A stretch of DNA of 64,000 nucleotides from JALYXV01 sp963791545 (GCA_963791545.1 CAWBSR010000017.1:434001-498000); one strand, 5' to 3'; numbered from the stretch's first letter, positions 1 through 7,243 are shown. Notes: a model not told the origin generated them from the letters alone. Numbers and translations are program-made.

Positions 1-84
1 CCCTGTGCTGCGGGCCTCGCTGGTCAGAATGCGCCGGCATACCTCCTGGAGCTCAGTGAGCAGCGCAGACGACCGGTCACTCAT
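1..84 (-). CDS. N-terminal fragment of an unidentified protein
   Basis: Only the first 28 codons are in the window (ATG at 84, running off the left edge). The visible residues start MSDRSSALLTELQEVCRRIL and look helical; no domain can be recognised. The nearest purine-rich stretch (GGGAGAG) is about 15 bases before the ATG, rather far for a ribosome binding site. A short amphipathic helix like this often precedes sensor modules such as GAF domains, but that is only a guess. Bases 85-242, up to the end of the next gene, hold no gene I can support. Confidence 0.45.
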   Translation of the reverse strand, partial: MSDRSSALLTELQEVCRRILTSEARSTG

Positions 85-242
85 ATCAGCCAACGAAGCT
101 CTCTCCCTGAAGCGCTCCTTTCACAGTACGTCAACCGTGGTCCCCGAGGTCTCCTTTCCCGGGGCGGGAACGATCAAGAGGGGCCCGCCGGGGCCCAAGC
201 CGCCCCGGTCACCGGTTGTGCGAGACCGGCGGATGTTCGCCT

Positions 243-857
243 CTACCAGCCGCGGTCGATCCAATCCTGGAGGTTGGGCCGCTCCTCGCCGATCGAGGTG
301 TCATTGCCGTGGCCGGGCATCACGATGGTCTCGGCCGCCAAGGGCGCGAACAGCCGGTCCTCGATGGAACCGATGATGGTTTGGAAGTCGCCGCCCGGGA
401 AGGTGGTGTTGCCGGGGCCGCCAGGAAACAAGGTGTCGCCGCTGAACAGTACCGGCGAGCCCTCGAGCCGGAAGCACATGGAGCCCGGGGTGTGGCCTGG
501 GGTGAGGATGGTGTGCAGGCGCAGCCGGCCCACCGGGATGACGACCTCGTCGTCGAGCACGAAGTCGTACGACGGCAGCATCTTGGCGTCGGCCGCCGTC
601 ACGCCCACCTCGTAGCCGGCGTCGCGCACCGCGGGTACCGCCTGGATGTGGTCCCAGTGGCCGTGGGTCTCGAGCACCTTGCGCACCCCCAGGCTCCGAC
701 ACAACTCGAGCAGCATCTCGTGCTCGTTGGCGGCGTCGAGAAGGACGGCGTCGCCGGTTTCCTTGCACCGCAGCACGTAGACGTTGTTGTCCATGGGGCC
801 GACCACGACCTTGTGGATCTCCGCCTGGCTGTCCTGGTAGTGGAGGGAGCTGGCCAT
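243..857 (-). CDS. MBL-fold metallo-hydrolase (glyoxalase II-like)
   Basis: This 204-residue protein has the metallo-beta-lactamase fold signature THGHWDH at residues 64-70. Further metal ligands are H122 (in GHTPGS), D141 (in FSGDTLF) and H183 (in MPGHG), the complete dinuclear-zinc set of hydroxyacylglutathione-hydrolase-like enzymes. The length matches small bacterial members, which hydrolyse thioesters or related substrates in the cytoplasm; the substrate here is unknown. The ATG lies 6 bases after a TAGGCT hexamer on the minus strand, so the mRNA is probably leaderless. It is transcribed away from the acyl-CoA dehydrogenase at 882 from an overlapping promoter. Confidence 0.88.
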   Translation of the reverse strand: MASSLHYQDSQAEIHKVVVGPMDNNVYVLRCKETGDAVLLDAANEHEMLLELCRSLGVRKVLETHGHWDHIQAVPAVRDAGYEVGVTAADAKMLPSYDFVLDDEVVIPVGRLRLHTILTPGHTPGSMCFRLEGSPVLFSGDTLFPGGPGNTTFPGGDFQTIIGSIEDRLFAPLAAETIVMPGHGNDTSIGEERPNLQDWIDRGW

Positions 858-862
858 GTCGT

Positions 863-873
863 TAGCCTAGATT
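863..873. promoter_or_regulatory. overlapping divergent -10 elements
   Basis: The 25 bases between two divergent start codons contain TAGCCTAGATT. On the minus strand TAGGCT (864-869) ends 6 bases before the MBL-hydrolase ATG. On the plus strand TAGCCT (863-868) or TAGATT (868-873) precedes the acyl-CoA dehydrogenase ATG at 882. The two -10 elements share bases, so RNA polymerase could probably not occupy both at once. Neither start has a Shine-Dalgarno sequence. Inference from spacing only. Confidence 0.55.
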
Positions 874-881
874 GGCCGGCG

Positions 882-2006
882 ATGAATCTCGCCTTCAGTG
901 ACGAGCAGGAGGAACTGCGCCGATCGGTGCGCCGGTTCCTGGCTGACAAGTCGCCCGAGACCGAGGTCCGGCGACTCATGGCGACCGAAGTGGGCTACGA
1001 CCCTGACGTGTGGGACCAGATGGCCCAGCAGTTGGGTCTGCCGGCGCTGGCCATCCCCGAGGAGTATGGCGGCGCCGGGTTCTCGTTCGTGGAGTTGGTC
1101 GTGGTGATGGAGGAGATGGGGCGGGCGCTTCTGTGCGCCCCGTTCTTCTCCAGTGCCGTACTGGCGGCCGCCGCCCTGCTGGCGGGCGACGACGAAGAGG
1201 CCAAGAAGTTGTGGCTCCCCGGAATCGCCTCGGGCGTGGTGCGGGCCACCCTGGCCCTCACCGAGGACTCGGGACGCTGGGACGAGGGGGGCGTGACCGC
1301 GACCGCGGCTCCAGGGCCCGACGGTGGCGACGGTTGGGTGATCGACGGTCGCAAGACCTTCGTGCTGGACGGCCATACCGCGTCGGTCGTGCTGGTAGTG
1401 GCCCGGGCGGCGGCCGGGGTGTCGCTGTTCGCAGTCGATGGGAACGCCTCGGGGCTGGTGCGGACGGCGCTGCCGACCATGGACCAGACCCGCAAACAAG
1501 CCCGGCTGGACTTCTCGTCGGTCCCCGCCCAACTGCTCGGCACCGCCGGGCGGGCCTGGCCGGTCGTCGCCCGGGCCCTCGACCGGGCCGCGGTGGCCCT
1601 GGCCGCGGAGCAGGTGGGCGGGGCCCAGCGGGTCCTCGAGATGAGCGTCGAGTACGCCAAGGCCCGGGTCCAGTTCGGGCGCCCCATCGGCAGCTTCCAG
1701 GCGGTGAAGCACAAATGCGCCGACATGCTGCTGGCCGTGGAGTCAGCCAAGTCGGCGGCGTACTACGCCGCTTGGGCGGCGGCCGAGGACAACGAGGAGC
1801 TGCCGGTGATGGCGTCACTGGCCAAGGCGTACTGCTCCGAGGCGTTCTTCCAGGCGGCCGCCGACAACATCCAGATCCACGGCGGGATCGGGTTCACCTG
1901 GGACCACCCGGCCCACCTCTATTTCAAGCGGGCCAAGAGCTCGGAGCTGATCCTGGGGGACCCCTCCTACCACCGGGAGTTGCTGGCCCAGCGCATCGGG
2001 ATCTGA
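882..2006 (+). CDS. acyl-CoA dehydrogenase family protein
   Basis: 374 residues with the usual order: helical N-terminal domain (about 1-110), beta domain with LALTEDSG (about 120-235) and C-terminal four-helix domain (about 240-374) containing VQFGRPIGSFQAVKHKCADM and the IHGGIGFTWDHPAHLYFKRA block. The carboxyl end (SSELILGDPSYHRELLAQ) lacks the usual YEGT catalytic-glutamate block, as in some FadE-type subunits that act as heteromers. The ATG at 882 fits the family N-terminus (MNLAFSDEQEELRRSVRRFL); the frame stays open upstream to 216 but that part is antisense to the MBL gene. It oxidises an acyl-CoA thioester in beta-oxidation-like degradation; the substrate cannot be told. Confidence 0.88.
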   Translation: MNLAFSDEQEELRRSVRRFLADKSPETEVRRLMATEVGYDPDVWDQMAQQLGLPALAIPEEYGGAGFSFVELVVVMEEMGRALLCAPFFSSAVLAAAALLAGDDEEAKKLWLPGIASGVVRATLALTEDSGRWDEGGVTATAAPGPDGGDGWVIDGRKTFVLDGHTASVVLVVARAAAGVSLFAVDGNASGLVRTALPTMDQTRKQARLDFSSVPAQLLGTAGRAWPVVARALDRAAVALAAEQVGGAQRVLEMSVEYAKARVQFGRPIGSFQAVKHKCADMLLAVESAKSAAYYAAWAAAEDNEELPVMASLAKAYCSEAFFQAAADNIQIHGGIGFTWDHPAHLYFKRAKSSELILGDPSYHRELLAQRIGI

Positions 2007-2037
2007 ACCGGCCAGGCCACCATTAGCCTGAAACGCT

Positions 2038-2472
2038 ATGACGGTGGTTTACGGCGTGATCGGGCTGGTGGTGGTGTTCGCCATCGCGGCCGTGGTCATC
2101 GGTCGCGAGGCGCGCCGGCTCGACGCCGTACCCCCGCGTCCCGTCTTCGACATGAACGAAGCCGTGACCTGGGTGGCCGAGCACCTGCCTTTCGAGGTCA
2201 GCGCGGTGTTGAGCCACGCCGATGTCCGCAACATCATCGACTGGAACCTCGAGTACTTCCGCAGCAAGGGGGTCTCGGGCAACGGGTCCTCGGCCCATCA
2301 CAACGCTCAGGTGGTGGTCGGCGGGGCGGAGACGGTGGACTGGGTGATGGCCAAGGCCCAGCACACCGGAGCCGTCTACACCGCGGCCCAGATCCACGCG
2401 GTGCTCGACGCCCAGATGACCTACCTGGAGGCGATCGGCGCCATCGGTCCCGAGGCGGCGCCGGGGGAGTAG
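2038..2472 (+). CDS. small single-pass membrane protein, unknown function
   Basis: 144 residues. Residues 3-21 (VVYGVIGLVVVFAIAAVVIG) form one hydrophobic membrane segment at the N-terminus, followed by a soluble domain that probably faces the cytoplasm. No family name comes to mind, but the even composition and motifs such as WNLEYFRSKGV and GAVYTAAQIHAVLDAQMTYLEAIGAIGP look like a real conserved actinobacterial protein. A TAGCCT hexamer (2024-2029) ends 8 bases before the ATG and there is no Shine-Dalgarno, so a leaderless transcript is likely. It lies 31 bases after the acyl-CoA dehydrogenase. Confidence 0.7.
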   Translation: MTVVYGVIGLVVVFAIAAVVIGREARRLDAVPPRPVFDMNEAVTWVAEHLPFEVSAVLSHADVRNIIDWNLEYFRSKGVSGNGSSAHHNAQVVVGGAETVDWVMAKAQHTGAVYTAAQIHAVLDAQMTYLEAIGAIGPEAAPGE

Positions 2473-2542
2473 GCACCGTCGTGGCGGCGAGCGCAAATGG
2501 CCACCACTGGCGCCCCGGCTTGGGTACGATTTCCGGTACCAG

Positions 2543-2558
2543 AGAAAGGAGGTGGTCC
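2543..2558 (+). promoter_or_regulatory. extended Shine-Dalgarno, complementary to 16 bases of 16S rRNA 3' end
   Basis: AGAAAGGAGGTGGTCC differs at one base (a G that can still wobble-pair) from AGAAAGGAGGTGATCC, the exact complement of the conserved 3' end of bacterial 16S rRNA. The GGAGG core ends 8 bases before a CTG at 2561 that opens a 15-codon frame. A -10-like TACGAT is at 2525-2530. Such a long match is far stronger than any other ribosome binding site in this window. Confidence 0.6.
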
Positions 2559-2560
2559 AA

Positions 2561-2608
2561 CTGAGCAGTCATCAAGGTTTTGGGACCCTGGAGGTGGCTG
2601 GCCGCTAG
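2561..2608 (+). CDS. possible 15-codon leader peptide with CTG start
   Basis: The frame CTG-AGC-AGT-CAT-CAA... ends with GAG-GTG-GCT-GGC-CGC-TAG and would encode (M)SSHQGFGTLEVAGR. Its only support is the extended Shine-Dalgarno at perfect spacing and my uncertain memory that similar tiny frames ending in VAGR recur after the same AGAAAGGAGGTGGTCC sequence in actinobacteria. The non-coding stretch 2473-2787 otherwise holds no gene. After the stop, 2609-2700 contains GC-rich segments that could fold (for example GGGAGGCTCC), but I did not resolve a structure. It could also be part of a structured RNA. Confidence 0.35.
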   Translation: MSSHQGFGTLEVAGR

Positions 2609-2787
2609 GGCGGCCGCTGGACTCACCTGGCGAATCCCAGCCAGTTACCCGGGAGGCTCCGCCGGAACTTGGTCCCGCCGGCACACAAAGGGATCCTCCC
2701 GCCTTTCCAGTAAATGTGCCCGAGGGGGCGTCGGCGACGGCGCCTCCTCGACGCGTCCAGGCCGCGGGGGGCCGCTACCGTGTCGTC

Positions 2788-3006
2788 ATGGTGACCCGGC
2801 CGACCCGCTTCGAGCGCTACCGGTGGCTCGGCGACAAGCGCACCCAGCAGGTGCACGACCTCGATCACACCGTGGCCGACTGTCATCTTGACGAACTGCT
2901 GACATCCGGGCAGTTCGCGTCCTTCGGTCCCGACCGGTTGGCCGAGGCCCGCAACCGCGGTTACAAGGCCCACCGCGCCTGCATCCGCTCTCCCCACCGT
3001 GGGTGA
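2788..3006 (+). CDS. conserved hypothetical protein, 72 residues
   Basis: The product begins MVTRPTRFERYRWLGDKRTQ and contains VHDLDHTVADCHLDELLTSG and FGPDRLAEARNRGYKAHRAC. It is basic, soluble and without membrane segments. I recognise the pattern as a small actinobacterial protein of unknown function. The ATG lies exactly 6 bases after TACCGT (2776-2781), the spacing of a leaderless promoter. Its last 8 bases overlap the GTG of the next gene, so the two are probably co-translated. Confidence 0.7.
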   Translation: MVTRPTRFERYRWLGDKRTQQVHDLDHTVADCHLDELLTSGQFASFGPDRLAEARNRGYKAHRACIRSPHRG

Positions 3007-3763
3007 GCCGGTCACCATCGTCTCCGGCGACCTCGAGTTGGCCGGCTACCTGTCCCGCCCCCCGGCATCCGCGGCCCAGGGAGCGGGCCGCTACGGGCTG
3101 GTCCTCAGTCACGGTTTCCCCGAAGGGCCCCAGAACGCGGCCGTAGTGGGCAAGACGTTCCCGGAACTGGCCGACCGCTTGGCAATCGACGCCAACTGGA
3201 CGGTCCTGACCTTCAACTTTCGGGGCACCGGGGAGTCCAAGGGCGACTTCTCCCTGGCCGGCTGGCTGGCCGATTTGCGGGCCGCGGTGGACCACCTGCT
3301 CAAGGAGGAGGGCCTGGAGGGGGTGTGGCTGTGCGGATTCTCCGTTGGGGGGGCGCTCAGCATCTGCGCGGCCGGCGAGGACGATCGGGTCCGGGGGGTG
3401 GCGACCTTCGCGGCGCCCGCCGACTTCAACGACTGGGCCTCCGACGCCCGGCGGTTCCTGGCTCACGCCCGCACGGTGGGCGTGATCCGCAGCACCCGGT
3501 TCCCACCCGATCCCGACGCCTGGGCCCGCGAGCTGCGCGAGGTCCGGCCCCTGTCGCTGATCGGCAAGATCCCGCCCCGGCCGCTGCTCATCGTGCACGG
3601 CGCCAACGACGATGCGGTCGCCATGCTCGACGCCCGGGCCCTGGCCGACTCCGCCGAGGGTCAGGTCGAGCTGCGCGTCCTGGCTGCGGCCGGCCATCAC
3701 CTGCGCCACGATCCTCGGGCCATCGCCATCCTGCTCGGGTGGTTGGACCGCCAGCTGCTCTAG
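2999..3763 (+). CDS. alpha/beta hydrolase family protein
   Basis: 254 residues with the alpha/beta-hydrolase order: oxyanion region LVLSHGFPEG, the FNFRGTGESKG loop, the nucleophile elbow GFSVGG (serine around residue 119), the acid region LLIVHGANDDAV and the histidine in AAAGHHLRHDP. The serine, aspartate and histidine positions are all occupied, so it should be active as an esterase or related hydrolase; the substrate is unknown. The GTG at 2999 overlaps the upstream gene by 8 bases. The stop codon runs straight into a 9-base tandem repeat. Confidence 0.85.
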   Translation: MGEPVTIVSGDLELAGYLSRPPASAAQGAGRYGLVLSHGFPEGPQNAAVVGKTFPELADRLAIDANWTVLTFNFRGTGESKGDFSLAGWLADLRAAVDHLLKEEGLEGVWLCGFSVGGALSICAAGEDDRVRGVATFAAPADFNDWASDARRFLAHARTVGVIRSTRFPPDPDAWARELREVRPLSLIGKIPPRPLLIVHGANDDAVAMLDARALADSAEGQVELRVLAAAGHHLRHDPRAIAILLGWLDRQLL

Positions 3764-3798
3764 TCGCTGCGGTCGCTGCGGTCGCTGCGGTCGCTGCG
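3763..3798 (+). repeat. four 9-base tandem units
   Basis: Four exact copies of GTCGCTGCG begin on the last base of the hydrolase stop codon. They are followed by AGGTGCGCTGA at 3801-3811, repeated at 3815-3825 as the left end of a palindrome. The multiple-of-three unit would not shift a frame, but the tract lies outside the gene. Slipped-strand repeat; no function evident. Confidence 0.85.
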
Positions 3799-3814
3799 GT
3801 AGGTGCGCTGAGGT

Positions 3815-3862
3815 AGGTGCGCTGAGTACTTGCTGTGTACACGGCAACTATTCAGCGCACCT
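3815..3862. repeat. 48-base near-perfect palindrome
   Basis: The arms 3815-3838 and 3839-3862 pair at 21 of 24 positions. The outer 11 bases (AGGTGCGCTGA / TCAGCGCACCT) are perfect, the inner TTGC/GCAA pairs, and the centre is GTGTACAC. No T tract follows on either strand, so it is not a classical intrinsic terminator. It sits between the hydrolase and the broken korA and might be a cruciform, a dimeric protein site, a recombination site or a dead miniature element. The outer left arm is duplicated 14 bases upstream. Confidence 0.85.
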
Positions 3863-5386
3863 CTCCCGGATGTACCAAATTCGTCACAGTCGGGACCTTC
3901 GGCCCTGAATGGTTCGGGACCATCGGCGGGAGTCCGCGGCGGCGTCTGGTCGTACCGCGCCTCGACGACACACGGGGCCGGGCCAGCCTGAAGCTCCAGA
4001 CGCAGCCACTCCATGAGCTCGTCGACGTCGTCATCCGCTTTGCCGGCGACTCGGGTGACGGGATGCAGCTGACGGGGGAGCGCTTCTCGGTGTCCAGCGC
4101 CCTGTTCGGCAACGACCTGGCCACGGTTCCCGACTACCCGGCCGAGATCCGGGCGCCGGCGGGAACCATGGGCGGGGTGTCGGCGTTCCAGATCCACATC
4201 TCGGACCACGACATCCTGACGCCAGGCGACCGCCCCAACGTCCTGGTGGCCATGAACCCGGCCGCATTGCGGGCCAACGTCGGCGACCTGGCGCCGGGCA
4301 GCACCCTTATCGTCAACCTCGACGCCTTCGAGGACCGCAACCTGGCCAAGGCCGGCTATGCCAGCAACCCGCTGAGCGACGGGTCGCTGGGCCGCTTCAC
4401 GGTCTACGAGGTCCCGATGACCAGCCTCACGATCGAGGCGGCCCGCCCGAGCGGCGCCAAGTCCCGTGACGCCGAGCGGTCCAAGAACTTCTTTGCGCTG
4501 GGCCTGGTGTCGTGGATGTACAGCCGGCCCAGCGACTTGACCCTGGCCGGGATCGAAGAGCGCTTCGGCGCCAACCCGGCGGTCGCCGCCGCCAACCAAA
4601 TGGCGTTGGAGGCGGGTTACAACGTCGGGCGAGACGGCGGAGTTGGTGGGCGGCCCGTTCAGGGTGAAGCCCACCGTGTTCGAGCCCGGCACCTACACCA
4701 ATATCAGCGGGAACACGGCGCTGGCGTGGGGACTGTTGGCGGCCGGGCAGCTGGCCAAGCTGCCCGTGTTCCTGGCCTCGTACCCGATCACGCCGGCCTC
4801 GGACATCCTCCACGAGCTGTCCAAGCGCCAGAACTTCGGGGTCCGGACCCTGCAGGCCGGGGACGAGATCGCGCCCGTGGGTTCCGCCGCCCTCGGCGCT
4901 GCCTTCGGGGGCCTGCTCGGCGTCACGACCACTAGCGGGCCGGGCATAGACCTAAAGGCCGAGACCATCGGGTTGGCCGTCAGCCTGGAGTTGCCGCTGA
5001 TCGTCATCGACGTCCCGCGCGGCGGCCCCTCGACCGGCCTGCCCACCAAGACCGAGCACTCTGACCTGCTCCTGGCCATGTACGGCCGCCACGGCGAGGC
5101 GCCCCTGCCGATCATCGGGGCCCGCACGCCGGGCGACTGGTTCTTCGCCGCCATCGAAGCGGGTCCGCCTGGCCGTGAAGTATCGGACCCCGGTGATCCT
5201 GCTGGCCGACGGCTACCTGGCCAACAGCGCCGAGCCATGGCGGCTCCCCTCGGTGGCCGACCGGCCCGACATCAGCGTCGCCTATGCCGCCGCCCCCAAC
5301 CACCTGGCCGCCGACGGGACGGCGGCGTTCTGGCCCTATCTACGGGATCCGGTGACGCTGGCCCGGCCCTGGGCCATCCCCGGACA
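3835..5386 (+). pseudogene. korA: 2-oxoacid:ferredoxin oxidoreductase alpha subunit, frameshifted and truncated
   Basis: Homology to KorA starts near 4012 (VVIRFAGDSGDGMQLTGERF) and runs through the gamma domain, then the alpha domain (LASYPITPASDILHELSK, GVTTTSGPG). It is read in three frames: an extra G in the GGG at 4627-4629 and another in the GGG at 5161-5163 shift it each time. Coding homology stops after PWAIPG at about 5384, roughly 150 residues short of the family length, and no korB follows. The start is unclear: the frame is open back to a GTG at 3835 inside the palindrome, and a CTG is at 3988. Functional KorA oxidatively decarboxylates 2-oxoglutarate to succinyl-CoA with ferredoxin. 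The frameshifts could be sequencing errors; the truncation is harder to explain that way. Confidence 0.85.
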
Positions 5387-5646
5387 ACGCCATCAACCGC
5401 GGCCCCCACCGCGTCGGGTGTTATCGGGGTCAACGTCGCCGAGAAGCTCAGGGGCGACTGGAAGACCACGCCCGCGACCAGCGCGTCGCGAGCGATGACC
5501 CAGTAACGACCGGGACCGCCGTGGCGGCCGCGGTCGTGGAGCAAGGTGAGGATCAGGTTGTGGCGGACAGGCTCCGCGGCCAGGAACGCGTGGGCCTGGC
5601 GAAGCACCAACCGCGGATCCTCGGTGGGTGCGACCGTCGTTGCCAT
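5387..5646 (-). pseudogene. N-terminal part of a GNAT N-acetyltransferase, truncated
   Basis: From the ATG at 5646 the minus strand reads MATTVAPTEDPRLVLRQAHA and then FLAAEPVRHNLILTLLHDRG, GRYWVIARDALVAGVVFQSP and TLTPITPDAVGAAVDGV. This is the start of a familiar actinobacterial GNAT family. After about 86 residues the match ends where the plus-strand korA homology also ends, and the acetyl-CoA-binding core (usually another 150-200 residues) is missing. The frame continues to 5272 only as antisense of korA. The two genes therefore meet tail to tail, each without its C-terminus. Confidence 0.65.
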
Positions 5647-5709
5647 AGACCGTGATCGGCGAAACGGTTCCGTCCTGCCAGTGGATTGTCCCCCGGCTAC
5701 GGTGGGGTG

Positions 5710-5856
5710 ATGGCCCTGGACGCGGAGCTGGCGGCGGAGCTGAAAGCGACGAAATCCGCCATCGACGAACTCCAGATCAAGTTGAAGGATCTGGTGGCGG
5801 CGCTCCGGGAGAAGGGCGCGTCAGCCCAGGAGATCGGCGAGGCCTTGCGCGGTTAG
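5710..5856 (+). CDS. 48-residue helical protein, unknown function
   Basis: The frame encodes MALDAELAAELKATKSAIDE followed by LQIKLKDLVAALREKGASAQ and EIGEALRG. It is strongly helical with heptad-like leucines and ends in a REKGASAQEIGEALR segment that resembles a small helix-turn-helix. A TACGGT hexamer (5698-5703) ends exactly 6 bases before the ATG, as at other probable leaderless genes here. Its stop codon overlaps that of the convergent lipoprotein gene (shared TTAG). No name can be given. Confidence 0.55.
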   Translation: MALDAELAAELKATKSAIDELQIKLKDLVAALREKGASAQEIGEALRG

Positions 5857-6275
5857 GGCGCCTGGGTCCGGGTGACGTTGCCCGCCTTGCAGGTGAGAGG
5901 GCCCTTGGCCGAGGTCAGACCCTGCAGATGGAACGTTGCCGTGGCCCCCGCCTCAACCTTGCCTACCGTGTCGGCACCCTGGCTCACCTGGTTACCGGCC
6001 GAGTCGTAGAAGTTCACATTGACGATATAGGTGCTCGCCTTGGAGCTGTGGTTGTTGATGGTGCCGTCGGCCGACGGGCGGCCACCGGAGGGATCGGCGG
6101 TGCACGCGGTGATGGTGACGTCCTTGGACGCGGTGGCCGAGGAGGTGCACCCGGCCAACAGCGAGGACACGATGATGGCCAGGACTGCGGCCGCGAGCGC
6201 CGTCGAGGTGTGCCGGGACAACGATGCAGAGCTTCGGGATTTCGTCGTGGCCCTTACATACCCATGCGGTGCCAT
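5853..6275 (-). CDS. secreted lipoprotein with FxLYD-like domain
   Basis: 140 residues. After a basic start, residues about 25-41 are hydrophobic and end in the lipobox LAGC, so the mature protein should be lipid-anchored outside the membrane. The rest reads like a small immunoglobulin-like sandwich: TINNHSSKASTYIVNVNFYD, GNQVSQGADTVGKVEAGATA, and two cysteines that could form a disulfide. This layout matches the FxLYD-type domains of actinobacterial lipoproteins; a role is not known. It ends against the small gene at 5710. Confidence 0.75.
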   Translation of the reverse strand: MAPHGYVRATTKSRSSASLSRHTSTALAAAVLAIIVSSLLAGCTSSATASKDVTITACTADPSGGRPSADGTINNHSSKASTYIVNVNFYDSAGNQVSQGADTVGKVEAGATATFHLQGLTSAKGPLTCKAGNVTRTQAP

Positions 6276-6290
6276 CGGGACACCTTGGTG

Positions 6291-7037
6291 TCATATACCG
6301 GCTTCGGCTCCCTGACTTGGCAGGGCGTCTCGGAGTCGTCGGGCGGCTTCCTCGGGGTCGGCGGCCTCGGTGAGGTAGCGAACGACGACGAAGCGTTGCG
6401 CCCCCGCCTCCGCCATGGCGGCGATGGTTTCGGGTGTCACGCCGCCGGTCACGAACCAGGGGGCGGTGGCGAAGCGGGCCGCTTGACCCAGATAGTCGAG
6501 CCCGGTCCCGGGGCGTCCCGGTTTGGTCGGCGTCGGGTTGACCGGGCCCGCGGAGAAGTAGTCGACCGGCTCGCCCGCCACCGCCTGCAGTTCCCCCAGG
6601 GCATGGGTGGACCGGCCCACGATGGCGTCGGGGCCCAGGATCTGGCGGGCCAGCCACGGCGGGGCGTCGTTCTGGCCGACATGGACCCCGTCCGCTCCAC
6701 AGGCCAAGGCCAGGTCGGGCCGGTCGTTGAGGATGAACGGCACCCCGAGGTCCCGGCACACCACCCCGGCCACCTCGGCCCGGCGCAGCAGCGGTAGCGC
6801 CTCCAGGTTCTTGTCCCGCACTTGGACGATGTCGACGCCACCGCGGATGCAGGCGGCGAGAAAGGGGACCAGATCGCGCCGGTCGCCGGTGCACAGGTAG
6901 AGGCGGCAGCCGCCCACCCGGCTGGCGCCGGAGGCTGTGCCGGCGCCGGGGGCCGTGCCGGCGCCGGGGGCCGTGCCGGCGCCGGGGGCCGTGCCGGGGC
7001 GCCCGTCGGTTGTCGGGCCCGCCTCAGCCACCGGCAA
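6291..7037 (-). CDS. thiE: thiamine-phosphate synthase
   Basis: Couples hydroxymethylpyrimidine diphosphate with thiazole phosphate to make thiamine phosphate. The TIM-barrel motifs are present: VDIVQVRDKNL, VPFILNDRPDLAL, GADGVHVGQNDAPP, IVGRSTHALGE and FVTGGVTPETIAAM. The frame opens at a TTG (7037) or a GTG two codons later, overlapping the end of thiS, so translation is probably coupled. Residues 14-36 are a low-complexity GTAPGA repeat with no counterpart in ThiE; the family core starts near residue 42 (VGGCRLYLCTGDRR). The true start may lie after the repeat. Confidence 0.93.
   Translation of the reverse strand: MPVAEAGPTTDGRPGTAPGAGTAPGAGTAPGAGTASGASRVGGCRLYLCTGDRRDLVPFLAACIRGGVDIVQVRDKNLEALPLLRRAEVAGVVCRDLGVPFILNDRPDLALACGADGVHVGQNDAPPWLARQILGPDAIVGRSTHALGELQAVAGEPVDYFSAGPVNPTPTKPGRPGTGLDYLGQAARFATAPWFVTGGVTPETIAAMAEAGAQRFVVVRYLTEAADPEEAARRLRDALPSQGAEAGI
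6937..6990 (-). repeat. three 18-base tandem units in the 5' end of thiE
   Basis: Three perfect copies of GTGCCGGCGCCGGGGGCC (plus strand) lie at 6937-6954, 6955-6972 and 6973-6990, with degenerate partial copies on both sides. They encode repeated GTAPGA in the N-terminal extension of ThiE. The unit is a multiple of three, so copy-number changes keep the frame. Confidence 0.9.
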
Positions 7038-7224
7038 CCGCCCGGACCAACTCGATGCGGTCGCCGTCGGCGAGCACGGTCAGGCCCATGGCGCCGCGGT
7101 CGACGGCCTCACCGTTGCGTTCCGCCACCACCCACCTGGCGCCGAGGCCGAGGGTGGCCAGCAGGTCGTTCAAGGTGGCGCCGGCGCGGAGCTCGGTGGG
7201 GGCGCCGTTGGCGGTGACGATCAC
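7024..7224 (-). CDS. thiS: sulfur carrier protein ThiS
   Basis: 66 residues with the ubiquitin-like beta-grasp pattern and the obligatory C-terminal GG (RAVAGG) that is adenylated and thiocarboxylated to carry sulfur for the thiazole. IVTANGAPTELRAGATLNDL at the start and LADGDRIELV near the end are typical. GTG start. The stop overlaps the beginning of thiE by 14 bases. The partner ThiG is encoded 20 kb away at 27.3-28.0 kb. Confidence 0.93.
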   Translation of the reverse strand: MIVTANGAPTELRAGATLNDLLATLGLGARWVVAERNGEAVDRGAMGLTVLADGDRIELVRAVAGG

Positions 7225-7243
7225 TCGGGCCCTGGGGTCGGCG

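Noticed and set aside
216..881. 222-codon upstream extension of the first acyl-CoA dehydrogenase
   Set aside because: The extension is antisense to the MBL hydrolase and unlike any acyl-CoA dehydrogenase; the family N-terminus begins at the ATG at 882.
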